In this document: one piece after another, positions 44,585 to 54,449 of the stretch
Layout: every line of letters starts with the position of its first letter
Position numbering within the stretch: the stretch's first letter is position 1
NCBI GenBank assembly: GCA_021014945.1
Contig: MU266327.1
Span: forward strand, 310,001-374,000
Reading direction: 5' to 3'
From: Leucogyrophana mollusca
Lineage: Eukaryota; Basidiomycota; Agaricomycetes; Boletales
DNA length: 64,000 nucleotides
Made by a program: the position numbers and the translations under genes
Notes under the pieces: generated by a model
Databases searched by the model: none
What the model was told of the DNA's origin: nothing
Seen by the model: the letters and a program-made list of their open reading frames with translations, nothing else

Positions 44585-44822
44585 TCTCGCACAGGTCCCA
44601 ACTGGCCTGCAGGCGGTGAGATAGATGTCGTCGAGGGAATCAACGACTATACGAACGACTGGGCGACCGTGCGTACCGACCTCGGTTGTTCCTTCGTCCA
44701 ATTCTACGCTTCTTGATATGGCGCCGGGCACCGTCACGTCGGTGGGACAGACTGCTTCGCACCGCAGACAGGCAACCAGGGATACGGTGTCCGATCCAAC
44801 GCCGAAAATTTATTCGGTACTT
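44585..44822 (+). pseudogene. GH16 glycoside hydrolase remnant (endo-glucanase type)
   Basis: One frame encodes the catalytic core of family 16 hydrolases: PNWPAGGEIDVVEGINDYTN with the ExDxxE motif, then ATVRTDLGCSF, and after a TGA and a frame drift GGTDCFAPQTGNQGYGVRSN and AENLFGT. The upstream N-terminal half is missing. The sequence stops abruptly at the left edge of F-box unit A3 (about 44824), so the duplication cut the gene. It cannot produce an active enzyme. Confidence 0.8.
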
Positions 44823-44823
44823 G

Positions 44824-46950
44824 CAACCTGCAATTGGCCCGCGCGTGCTTGTGGTTGTAAGTGATCCGGTCCATGAAGCTCAGGCAGACCGATGTTGGGA
44901 TACATTTATATTGGGAAATTAGCCTTGATACACATACAATCATGATGTTTTCGTTCAGAGGAAGCTTGACACCCAGCATCTTGGTAAAACTGGCAAAGCT
45001 GGGAAGAAATGATAAAAACTTATCCACTTGGTCTGCTTGTGTGAAGGGAAAAAACCATCAGAAGATCTAGGAGGTGAAGAGGGGGTGCACGCTATAAGTA
45101 TATCTATCTGTCGACCTAGGAAGATTGGGAGGAGGATTGAGTGGGTAGGGAGTTGGGTCGGCCACATGCAATACAAGTCCCCGCTCCCGCAGGGGCTCGA
45201 GCCGCAGCATCGTATCCGGTTTGACGGTCCCGGACTTGTTTAGGACAAAGGATTCGAGACTCGAAGGAGAATGCGGGCGAGGATCGGCGGAACGTGATGA
45301 GAGGGGTGCGCGGCATCGTGACTCAAGCATGCTCATCACCAGATCCTCCTGAATTCTGAACAGCGGCTGACCTGGCAACCAAGGATGAGACCCATTCAAT
45401 TCGAGGCGTTGTAGGTTTGGAAGCATGCAGATGTTCTGATCTCCCTGTGCATAGGTAAGAGCTGCGAGTGTCTGATGCGTGATCGCAGACGGATTAAATG
45501 TCCCGAAGTTGATTTCGAGCTGGGAAATAGACTGAATGGAAGATAGCAGCTCGGTCAAATCGGCTCGAGGGTCCAGCTGCAGAGATAATGTAACGTCGTC
45601 TAAATGCGGAGAGTGTCGCAGAAAGGAGATAAGGTTGGGAAGGTGGCCATCATGCCCGTTGAATCCAAAACTACGCAGCACTGGCGCCACGAAGCCCGGC
45701 ATCGCGAATTGAGACGTGTGCAATGTCTTTAAATCCGCGAGCACCACGACATCTTGATTGCGCCGTGGGGTGGGCTCGGTGATCCATGAGTGTTGATTGA
45801 CTGAGAGTTCAACGAGGTGCGGGAAGGCTCGAAGGATGTCCGATATCTCGGATGTGGTCTGGAAGCTCGTAAGATCCAGCTTCTTGATCTGGCTGCCGAT
45901 AGTGAGGAGAGGGGATGGGCACTCATCAAACGCCCACTTGACATCGTGTAGACGAGGGGCAGAGAGCAGTATGGGAGAGACTGTCTTGAGGAGATTTGGG
46001 TAGTGAGTCATTATGGCCGGCGATTGAATGCTGAACGCTTCCAATTGTGTGAATGGGAGTGCCGACGTGAAATCCGACGACACGTCTCCGCCAACGGTAT
46101 TGATGAGCCTCAGTGAACGTATTCGAGCAGAGTGGGTGAACAGTGTGGTGAAAGCATCGGCATCGTTGGTAAAGATAAGGTTCAGGCAAACTGTAAGAGG
46201 GAAGGACTTCGAGCGAGCGAGCCACGCGTTCAGGGAATCCAAATTCCCAAAGGCGGGACGGCTATGAGCGCAAATATTGGCCCAGAGGGATGGGCAACTG
46301 TACACAAAGTCCTTCCAATCCTTGCTCACGCGACAGAGCAGCACAGGTGCCTCTGTTGTTGTATTATGGCCCGAACCATCGCGGCACCCTAACAGCACCT
46401 CTGTTAGAGGTAAGTGTGTGTGGCCCGTCGGGACGCATAGACGGAATATTTTCTCGACCAATTCAGGTGGAAGCAGTGAGGCCACTGGATCAACGAGGGA
46501 GCCCATATTCTACTCGCAGGATCGACGCCCGAAAAACGGTGGGGGTCACCCAATCAGCACCGCGGGAGTAGCCAACCGAGGCGATACGAAACTCACAATA
46601 ATGTTTTGGGTGTAGTCGGGTATCGCGCACCTCGCTTCGTAGTATGACACTCGAAAGGTTGAGTGCTCGGCGCTCGCCTCATGGGAACTCGCTGACTGTG
46701 TTTAGCTATTTCCCCGTGTGCGCCGGGTAATCCCGTTCCCCATGTAGGGGCAAGTGATTCGGTGTAACATGAAGACACCTTTTGATCAGTGGATAGGTCG
46801 TGCCTGAAGCGCTCCCGCCTTCGATCGAAAGTTTGGCTTGCTTCGTGACCTTAACCCGAGGTCACTGATAACTGAGTTTGAACGCGAACGAGGTCAAGTT
46901 CCGGGACACTTGCGATGTTCGCGGAGTTTTAGGCTCGCCGAAACCAGCAA
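44824..46950. repeat. Segmental duplication unit A3 (F-box segment)
   Basis: Third copy of the F-box segment. The left edge again begins with the F-box B fragment (TTGCAACCTGCAATTGGCCC) and directly abuts the GH16 remnant. The right edge is near 46950, at the same ACCAGCAACA motif as the other two units. Confidence 0.8.
45067..46506 (-). CDS. F-box protein, family A copy 3
   Basis: Intact single-exon F-box gene, 479 aa. F-box: LLPPELVEKIFRLCVP with LLCRVSKDWKDFVYSCPSLW; a two-codon insertion lies in the TGHTHLPLTE segment. The body aligns along its length with copies 1 and 2. The C-terminus is about 20 residues longer (after ADPTPYPLNPPP) because the stop codon used in the other copies is lost. 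It has the same orientation as the other copies and sits about 5 kb beyond copy 2. Confidence 0.85.
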   Translation of the reverse strand: MGSLVDPVASLLPPELVEKIFRLCVPTGHTHLPLTEVLLGCRDGSGHNTTTEAPVLLCRVSKDWKDFVYSCPSLWANICAHSRPAFGNLDSLNAWLARSKSFPLTVCLNLIFTNDADAFTTLFTHSARIRSLRLINTVGGDVSSDFTSALPFTQLEAFSIQSPAIMTHYPNLLKTVSPILLSAPRLHDVKWAFDECPSPLLTIGSQIKKLDLTSFQTTSEISDILRAFPHLVELSVNQHSWITEPTPRRNQDVVVLADLKTLHTSQFAMPGFVAPVLRSFGFNGHDGHLPNLISFLRHSPHLDDVTLSLQLDPRADLTELLSSIQSISQLEINFGTFNPSAITHQTLAALTYAQGDQNICMLPNLQRLELNGSHPWLPGQPLFRIQEDLVMSMLESRCRAPLSSRSADPRPHSPSSLESFVLNKSGTVKPDTMLRLEPLRERGLVLHVADPTPYPLNPPPNLPRSTDRYTYSVHPLFTS

Positions 46951-47127
46951 CAACAAGCCGGAGGACGGCCGCGTCAACGGGCTCCTCTGCAAGAAGTTTC
47001 CTGCTAATATTACTTCTCTCCTGCGGGGAACGGGATGGGAAGGGCTAGTGAAAGAGTGGGGGTTCTGCCAGCCGGCCATAATTACAGTAGATAAGATACA
47101 ACACCGCGGGATACCTACCTCGATTCA
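46507..47127. other. 5' flank of F-box copy A3 and intergenic
   Basis: To about 46950 this is duplicated F-box upstream DNA. The rest is unique, with no gene seen, and lies before the 3' end of the phosphotransferase gene. Confidence 0.5.
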
Positions 47128-49031
47128 TTACATGTATTCCTCTTCGTCCATGTCGTCAAAGGGCCAGTGCGCCGCGACCTGAGCCCGTTCCTCCTCCGAC
47201 TCGGCCGCCGCCAATCCATCCTCCTTCAGCTTCTTGCTGAGTGCCATGGCCTCTTCGTAGTGCTCGGTGGGCACCCAGCCCTCTGGCCCGAAGCCGATCA
47301 CGTCCCGGCACGCCTCTAGAGACTCATCCGCTTCTTTCTGTTCTGCGTCCAGCTCCATCGTCTCGCGTACGTCATCGGGGTCGAACACGACAGGACACGG
47401 CGGGCCTCCCCCTGTGAGCGTCTTCCAGCTCTTCGTTGCTTGTATCAGCGCAACCTTCAGCGCGAAAGTTTCGCCCTCCCACGGGTCACTGGCGTGGCAG
47501 AAGAGGCGGCGGCGGAGAACGCCCATGGGGTTCGTCAATGCCGCGTAATGAAGCCCGTTGTACTCCTCCGTGGCTTTGACGTAGTGATAATGGACGAGGC
47601 GGCGACGGTAAAGTTCCATCTCTCCGCTTTGTTGGGTTTCGTCCATATCATCCAGATTTTCTGGTAGCGAAGGCCGCGTCATAGATTGCGAGCCAATATC
47701 GTCGTAGTTTTGTAACTGTTGGGGTATACCGGTAAGGAGAAACAGGGGTAGGATCGAGGTGTGTTGCCAATCGATCAGGCCGACGACCTGCAAGTTAGAG
47801 TCGGGCGACCTAGAAACAATGATATTGCTCGGCTGGAGGTCGGGATGGCGGATGCAGAAATGACCGAGGGCCGGGTTCCTGGGGATGAGTGACGACGCGA
47901 TGTGGAGATAGCGGTCCAGGTTCTCGATGTGATCTGACGGCGGCTGCTCCTTGTACTTGTAAACTTCCCTCCTCACGCGCTGGAACGGCAACACCGGCCG
48001 ACCGAACCGTCGTAAATAAGCTAGTTCCTTTTCGGCCCCTCTTACGAGGGCTGCTTCGGCACTTTCGTCTACAGTCATCAGTTAGTTTAAAGGAGTAATA
48101 AAGAAAGGCAGTGAGCGGCCTACACGGTCCCCGATCTAAGTCGAGCTGTGATCTCCTGCCATACCATAGACGCAGACTTGTATCTGGGCCGACGCAGAAA
48201 CGCTTGTCCTCTAGTGTGATGCCTGCCCTAGTCGGCCAAGAGGCGCTCCCGGCGGCATTCTCCAAGTCTTCAGTATAGTAAAGGCTGCCACCGGCCGGGA
48301 AAGCAATCGACATCATCTTCGACTCGAGTTCAGCAAGTTGGCGTGAGATTGAAATGATTTCCCCTTCCCCTAGGTCAAACCATATGTCGCTTAAGTTGGT
48401 GCCTTGTACGAATTCCATGAAGATATACTCGGTCCCTGCCGCGTTGTTCGGTGTAGGTGAGTATCCGTATACCTCGGGTACGGGCAGCCCAAAGGAACGG
48501 AGTAAGGCCATAGTAGCCACTTCACTCGCGACAGCAAAGTACTTAGGAATCGTAACCGGGTACGGGATACGTGCCACCATTCGGAAACCACAGCGCATGG
48601 TGATGAGGAAGGTACGGTTAAACCCACCCTCGGCTAGTTTTTGCAGGCGGACGATATCATCAGGACTCCGATTGACAGCCTCTGCCGCAAGCCGACTTAG
48701 CTCATCGACCTTGAAGACACATCTGCGCTCTGCGTGGCGAAGGTCATCGTTGTAGCTGAACATTATAAGTTATGGGTTAGACATATACCCCATAGAATAA
48801 CATGTATGAGACTTACATCCATCGCCCTGACGTATATTCAAATAAGTCGCCACAGGGATGCGCCATGATAGAGAACTCGCGACGTGGCGGCCAACGGGTC
48901 GGGGTGACGATGGAGCTAGAGTAAGAAACGCGAAATGAACGCAGTGAGGAGCAAGGACGGCGCAGAGACAGCCGGACTGAAGCTGCTGGGAAGCCGAAGA
49001 CGACTCTTGCGCTCTCGAGACAGGGTAGCAT
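47128..49031 (-). CDS. AIM9-like aminoglycoside-phosphotransferase-fold protein
   Basis: Protein-kinase-like phosphotransferase (APH fold) of the fungal family around yeast Aim9, likely mitochondrial; substrate unknown. Model: complement(join(47128..48068, 48124..48755, 48817..49031)), 595 aa. Exon 1 supplies a Ser/Arg-rich leader (MLPCLESARVVFGFP onward) ending DLFEYTSGRWI, joined over a 61 bp intron to YNDDLRHAERR. The nucleotide-binding part shows LAEGGFNRTFLITM, then MVARIPYPVTIPKY, and EYIFMEFVQGTNLSDIW. The catalytic loop is HPDLQPSNIIV (HxDxxxxN), and GLIDWQHTS serves as the metal-binding Asp motif. The donor at 48123 (GTAGGC) is weak. A truncated copy lies at 50668..51664. Confidence 0.85.
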
Positions 49032-49546
49032 TGCCAATATAACCGGGGGTGGGCATTGGGCAATGCTCAGTCGACATATTTTGTTCCCACGCCCAAATAG
49101 CCACTTCAACATGCCACAAAAACTGATCGACCCTCCAGCGCAACAGCTGGAGTGGCTTCCACACGACAACAGAGACTATATATGTTTGAGAGGGGGGATT
49201 GTAGACTGAAACTCATCGAGTGTTTTGTCTTGACCAATGCAAGCATTGGCCTTGAAAACATGAAATTCGGGCCATCGGACACCCACTGGACATCCGAGAA
49301 AACAAAATATACAGTTATGGACGGCTCCTTGAGACAAGGCCACTCAATGAAACAAAGGTTAAATTGCACAGGAACAACACACTATTGCTACAATTTCTTC
49401 GCATATGTTCGATGACTAGAACACTTTACAAGTCCTTGAATTTTTTGTGAACTTGACAGAGAAAAATGGCTGGAAACCTTGCATGCTCGCCGTCGAAAGG
49501 TATACTCCAAATTTAGAAGGAATAAGGGAGGAATCCACCTGACCCC

Positions 49547-49597
49547 ATCATGCCACCAGACTGCAGGGATCCAGTCCCTGCAGTCTGATGGCATGAT
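49547..49597. repeat. Inverted repeat with 23 bp arms
   Basis: The left arm 49547..49569 and right arm 49575..49597 are reverse complements at 22 of 23 positions, separated by TCCAG. The core is GACTGCAGGGA/TCCCTGCAGTC. It could be a transposon-end fusion, a MITE relic or a transcribed hairpin. Its position ~500 bp upstream of a small gene does not by itself suggest a terminator. Confidence 0.85.
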
Positions 49598-49933
49598 ATG
49601 CTGCGAGTATCAAAATATGATATCTGTTCCAGTCAAATAAACCCGAAGAGGACCCAAGGCAACGGTCCATCCAAAGGAAGGCCAGGTACCGCCCCCAAAA
49701 GGGTGGAGGAGCCGCCGGATGCCCGAAGCGAGCCAAGGTGCTGTCCAAAACGGGAAGTAATACCAATATGTCACAGTTGCAGATCAGTGATACATCACCT
49801 GCGCCCACAACTGATGTGTCCAGCACGATATGGTGAGGAGGCCCTTTTGATATATCAGAACTACAATATGGCCTGCTCTGCACCTCTTCGTGTGTGCTTG
49901 GTTCAGCCCTGGGAATGTGGCGTTTTATCGAGC

Positions 49934-49940
49934 TATAAAT
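49934..49940 (+). promoter_or_regulatory. TATA box of the small gene at 50118
   Basis: TATAAAT preceded by GC-neutral sequence and followed by a pyrimidine-rich leader. It lies about 100 bp before a likely 5' untranslated intron. Confidence 0.55.
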
Positions 49941-50117
49941 GCCCCTCCTTTCCTGCTTGGTCCATATCATTCATCCCACATCTACAGTTGTTCCACACAT
50001 CCTATCACTACTCAATAAGACTGCGAATAGGTACGCCCCGCCGATTCCGCACCGACCTCGAGACAACGTTGGCTAACTCCGAGGGCATCTAGGTGTCGTC
50101 TCTTGACCAAAGATAAG

Positions 50118-50474
50118 ATGAAGAAGATCTTACGAACCGCTACCACCCATGCCGTCAACGGCAAAACCTGGCAAAAGTTTACCAAACCCACCGTCGGCCG
50201 GGGCAAGACCGTATATCCCAAAAAGGAGGCCGAGCAGGAACAACTCGGCGTCCGCTGGGACTACGACGGGGAGATCATTTCCGATGGCACGGTCTACCAT
50301 AAGTTCCAGATGCAGCCAAACGCTGGGAAAGTGCCCTCGACAATCAAGCAGTGGAGGGAGGCGAACGGGGGCACTCACGCCGTCATGGCTAACGCGTACG
50401 TGAAGAAGGACGGTACTAAGGAGGATGTCGAAGAGGGCCTGAAGGCGGCTATCGACCAGGTTCTGGGTATCTAG
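50118..50474 (+). CDS. Small basic protein of unknown function
   Basis: 118 aa, starting MKKILRTATTHAVNGKTWQK; no family recognised. It is rich in Lys and Gly with a conserved-looking core (RGKTVYPKKEAEQEQLGVRW, then ISDGTVYHKFQMQPNAGKVP, then WREANGGTHAVMANAYVKK) and a short acidic helix before the end. A TATA box (49934) and a probable leader intron 50033..50092 (GTACGC...CATCTAG with a GCTAAC branch) support a real transcript. An upstream in-frame TTG was not used. There is no signal peptide or membrane segment. It sits between the CpG-poor hairpin patch and gene fragments, which raises the chance that it is lineage-specific. Confidence 0.6.
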   Translation: MKKILRTATTHAVNGKTWQKFTKPTVGRGKTVYPKKEAEQEQLGVRWDYDGEIISDGTVYHKFQMQPNAGKVPSTIKQWREANGGTHAVMANAYVKKDGTKEDVEEGLKAAIDQVLGI

Positions 50475-50524
50475 ACGTTTCCCTGTCCCCTAACCCGGCT
50501 CCTACGCTGGACTTGTTGTTTTGT

Positions 50525-50665
50525 CGGGGACAACGTAAACTTGTATGCTTCGATTAATTTCTGCAAGAACTTGAGGATCGACGCGACAACAGGAAAGAAC
50601 CCATAGGAATAAAATCGGGCGTGCATCTCGTGTCCCGCCCTTCACGTCTGTAAGGTAGTGCAGGC
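50525..50665 (-). pseudogene. Fragment of the WKF-domain gene (3' part)
   Basis: About 140 bp match 36365..36507, covering the exon coding YLTDVKGGTRD, the following intron and the start of the last exon. It ends abruptly at the border with the AIM9-like fragment. Confidence 0.75.
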
Positions 50666-50667
50666 CA

Positions 50668-51664
50668 AACCGCCGCAAATAAGCTAGTTCCTTTTCGGCC
50701 CCTCTTACGAGGGCTGCTTCGGCACTTTCGTCTATAGTTATCAGTTAGTTTCAGAGATCAACGAGGAAAAGGCAGGAAGCGGCCGACATGGTCCTCGATC
50801 TTAGTCGAGCTGTGATCTCCTGCCATACCATAGACGCAGAAACGCATGTCCTCTAGTGTGATGCCTGGCCGAGTAGGCCAAGAGGCGCTCCCGGCTGCAT
50901 TCTCCAAGTCTTCAGTATAGTAAAGGCTGCCACCGGCCGGGAAAGCAATCGACATCATCTTCGACTCGAGTTCAGCAAGTTGGCGCGAGATTGAAATAAT
51001 TTCCCCTTCCCCTAGGTCAAACCATATGTCGCTTAGTTTGGTGCCTTGTACGAATTCCATGAAGATATACTCGGTCCCTGCCGCGTTGTTCGGTGTAGGT
51101 GAGTATCCGTATACCTTGGGTATGGGCAGCCCAAAGGAACGGAGTAAGGCCATAGTAGCCACTTCACTCGCGACAGCAAAGTACTTAGGAATCGTAACCG
51201 GGTACGGGATACGTGCCATCATTCGGAAACCACAGAGCATGGTAATGAGGAAGGCACGGTTAAACCCGCCCTCGGCTAGTTTTTGCAGGCGGACGATATC
51301 ACCAGGACTCCGATTGACGGCCTCCGCTACAAGTCGATTTAGCTCATCGACCCTAAAGACACGTCTGCGCTCTGCGTGGCGAAGGTCATCGTTGAAGCTG
51401 AACATATTAGATTATGGGTTAGACATATACCCCATAGAATAACATGTATGAGACTTACATCCACCGTCCTGACGTATATTCGAAAAAGTCGCTACGAAGA
51501 TGCGCCGTGATAGAGAACTCGCGACGTGGCGACCAACGGGTCGGGGTGGCGATGGAACTAGAGTATGCAACGCGAGATGAACGCGATGAGGAGCGAGGAC
51601 GGCGCAACCAGACTGAAACTGCCGGGAAGTCGAAGACGAGCCTCGCGCTCCCAAGACAGAGCAT
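50668..51664 (-). pseudogene. Truncated copy of the AIM9-like phosphotransferase
   Basis: Exons 51459..51664 and a second ending at 51397 match the first two exons of the gene at 47128..49031 (MLCLGSARLVFDFP, FEYTSGRW, FNDDLRHAERRR, LAEGGFNRAFLITM, EYIFMEFVQGTKLSDIW). Relative to the full gene a 22 bp segment is missing in the stretch after RFCV, shifting the frame. The sequence stops a few codons into exon 3, so the catalytic HxDxxxxN and IDW motifs are absent. Any product would be a ~215-residue N-lobe without activity. Confidence 0.85.
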
Positions 51665-51734
51665 GCCAGTAGATGCCAATATATACGAAAGAGAGGAAGA
51701 AAGGATCAAATGTAGATACCAGCCAGCACTGGAG

Positions 51735-52080
51735 ACTACTTGGTAGGCGTAATTGTGGTAGACATTGCAATGTCCAAGGTGAAATCTAAAGTGTCTTAAC
51801 CGAGTGACGCGCTTTGTTCTTGGGCTGAGTTCAATTACGTTCAAGCCCAAAATGGAGACGTTGAGCAATTCGCATGCGTCGGGCTATTCACATGTACACA
51901 TATATACACGACAACTGAAGGTACCGTATTGCCCAGCCGGTGTGCTATACCCGACACTAACGTTACAACAGCCTAGCTAGAGCTACAGGGCATGTGATAA
52001 TGCATGGACGTTGGGCTTTAAATTGAGACCCGCTTTAACTCGGGGGATGCGACGAAGACACGTAACTTGTCCTGATACTC
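51735..52080. repeat. Copy of the WKF gene start and upstream DNA
   Basis: Homologous to 37430..37760: it includes the WKF start codon (ATGTCTACC on the minus strand) and the spacer leading into the F-box B gene. The WKF coding sequence is cut off right after its first codons, where the AIM9-like fragment begins. Confidence 0.75.
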
Positions 52081-52082
52081 CC

Positions 52083-53667
52083 ATGTTACCGAGCCGCTTG
52101 ACGCTGGACAACCTACCTCTCGATGTTCTCTATCGCATTGTCAGTTTCATATCTGTCCTAGATATCATTCGCCTTCAACAGGTAAGCGGACGGTTTATTC
52201 AACTTCGATGAAGCTCATGCGTTTGTCGCAGGTCTCCAAATTCTTCCGGAGGATGACGGAGGCTGGGACGATCTGGAGGAGCGCGTACAGAACGACATCA
52301 CTGCCCCGTCACTCTGGTCCATTCCTGCATCAGTCGTCCGAAACGCTGAAAGAGTTCCTCCTGAAAAGCGCAAGGTTGGCGTGCAATTGGGCTCCCCACA
52401 AACCCATACCCACTCGCAGGCGTAGCATACAAGGCGCAGTGGGGGAAGGCACTTATAGGCTTTTTCTGGGGCGCTGGCTGATGAACATTGCGGAAAGCAC
52501 TCACATCAAATATGCTGACCTGGACTCCGCTGACACACCATCGGTCGTCGTATATCGTAGCGATGTCGACGTCGTGATTCATGGACACGCTTATATTTCT
52601 ACGACCAGTCTCGACGGTCACGTTTTGGCATTTGCAATCGTATGGGAGCGCAATATTGAATCACTGATCCAAACCATGTGAGTGTCCCCCTCCGTTAGCC
52701 AGTCCCAACAAGTTTTACAAGGTCTACAGCAAGGTATTCAAAGCAGTTGACCACGCAGGACCCGCTCTATCCCTCGAGCTAGCAGCAAGCTACCCTGTAA
52801 ACTGGACTCGCAGTGAGAGATTGCAACCTGCGCTTGGCCCGCGCTTGCTTGTGATTGTGGGTGATCCAGTCCATGACGAAGTCCTTTATGTAGACCTGGA
52901 AACGTTCATGACGTTTACGGTATCTCTCCCCCCTATTGTGAGTGCATGTCTGTGACAAACACGGCATGAACCTTCGATTCTGACATGGGTTATCTTAGCA
53001 ACAGGACTTCGGAGTCCGGGTCGACGTGGCTTTCATTCCATGCGTCACACACCTCCTGGTGGTCAGAAGCCCCATTGCCCGCCGTACCAATAGCGCAGTT
53101 TTCGATAGCGTGGCCTTCTTCGACGCATTCGGTATCCCCCCTATCGGTTCAGAATTCCGACACGATACCCTGAAATTGTCGCACCATGGCCGACACCCTG
53201 TCGGTCTCACAGAAGTAACCCTGCTGCACGATCCAGCCATCGACCCCTGGCGAGGCGAACCACACATTTTGCTTTTTGCCGGGATCCAGGATGATGCAGA
53301 GACAGATCAGTCATATGGTGTCGTGCGACTTGCAATGTCGACGCATGGTTCGCCCGGCGTGCTCCTTTGTGGGGTACAGAATATCTTCCCACGACACCCG
53401 GAGCGATCGCGGAGGATCCTGTTTGCCTCAGACTTGGGTGGCAGCAAAAGGGGCATAAGCAGGGGCTCCAGAGATGAATTCGACGCCCACTCTTTAACAT
53501 TGGATGGCTCTGAAGTCTCCCATGCGTTCTCGTCAAACATACTCCCCGAACTTTGCGCCGACGAAGAACATGGCTGGGTGGTTGGAATTGATGGGCACCG
53601 GGGACGCGTGGTCTTCGGAAAGGTGAACCCCCATCCGACTCGCCTTGAAGTATACGATTTTGTGTAG
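52083..53667 (+). CDS. F-box protein, family B (intact copy)
   Basis: Probable SCF substrate receptor unrelated in sequence to family A. Model: join(52083..52181, 52232..52677, 52730..52937, 53005..53667), 471 aa. Introns of 50, 52 and 67 bp keep phase. The F-box is at the extreme N-terminus: LTLDNLPLDVLYRIVSFISV, then LDIIRLQQVSKFFRRM across intron 1. The remainder has alternating hydrophobic strands with Asp/Gly turns (LGRWLMNI, SVVVYRSDVDVVIHGHAY, RLLVIVGDPVHDEVLYVDLE, HILLFAGIQDD, WVVGIDGHRGRVVFGKV), suggesting a beta-propeller-like C-terminal domain as in many basidiomycete F-box/WD-like proteins (inference). The broken paralog is at 37.8-39.8 kb. Confidence 0.85.
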
Positions 53668-54449
53668 CCGTGGCTCTTGTATTCAAGTGGTGGCATGTTT
53701 ATGATGATGTGGATTCATCGGGCCAGCCCTGTGGATCCAGAGTTTTTGGGGTCAACCACGCTGCACAACATACTTGTTGGTTAGTATGTTACCGTCAGTG
53801 TTAGCACGTTCACTTCCCGTCGACTTGCCCCGGGTTATCGCAGGGTTGTTATAACATCAACTCGTCTATCGTTCTGACCTGACGCTCATCCATGCATATG
53901 TTGCAGCTCCTGACCAGCACCCGAATCAGCCGGCCAATGTATCAGTGAGTCCATGGGACGGAAACGCAGCTATTAGGTATTCTAGGTGAAACTTTTAACT
54001 CAAATATTCTGACTTAAAGCCAACGATTTCTTACACCCGATCGGTGAAGCTTCAGTACTTCAGTTGCTTTCGGTGCAGGCGGTGTGTCTATGGCCCACTT
54101 CCCCACCTACTTGTCAACTGGCTTCCCTTTCTGGTATTATCACCCCTGTATGCAGTGGTGAAAGCCAGCGGCAGCGATGGAGTAGACCCGAGGACTCCAA
54201 CTGGGAGCATGTCCCTTTTATTTATCACTGGGCACCTACGGACAAACACATGGACCTCGTAGGGGGTATATCATTGGGTGTGCATCATTGCTAAAAAAAA
54301 TTATAATAAAGAGGCGGAGGTGGTGTTCGTGCCAGCTGCGACTAGCGGTAACGACTTATCAGCGTTCAACTATATCCGCCTCTCATCTAGATTATCAGCT
54401 ACTTTGAATTGGGTATCCGTGGTCCGCATCAATTGTATAGCCATAGCTA
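53668..54449. other. Intergenic, no gene seen
   Basis: Lies between the 3' ends of the F-box B gene and the chitinase gene. It contains only short frames and an A-rich run near 54292-54300. Confidence 0.5.

Larger units (their letters stand above)
49032..50032. other. CpG-poor intergenic patch
   Basis: From about 49150 to 49990 CpG is rare and AT content rises, unlike the flanking genes. It resembles the patch at 3955..5060. No transposon protein or terminal repeats were found; a strong hairpin lies at 49547..49597. Confidence 0.5.
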
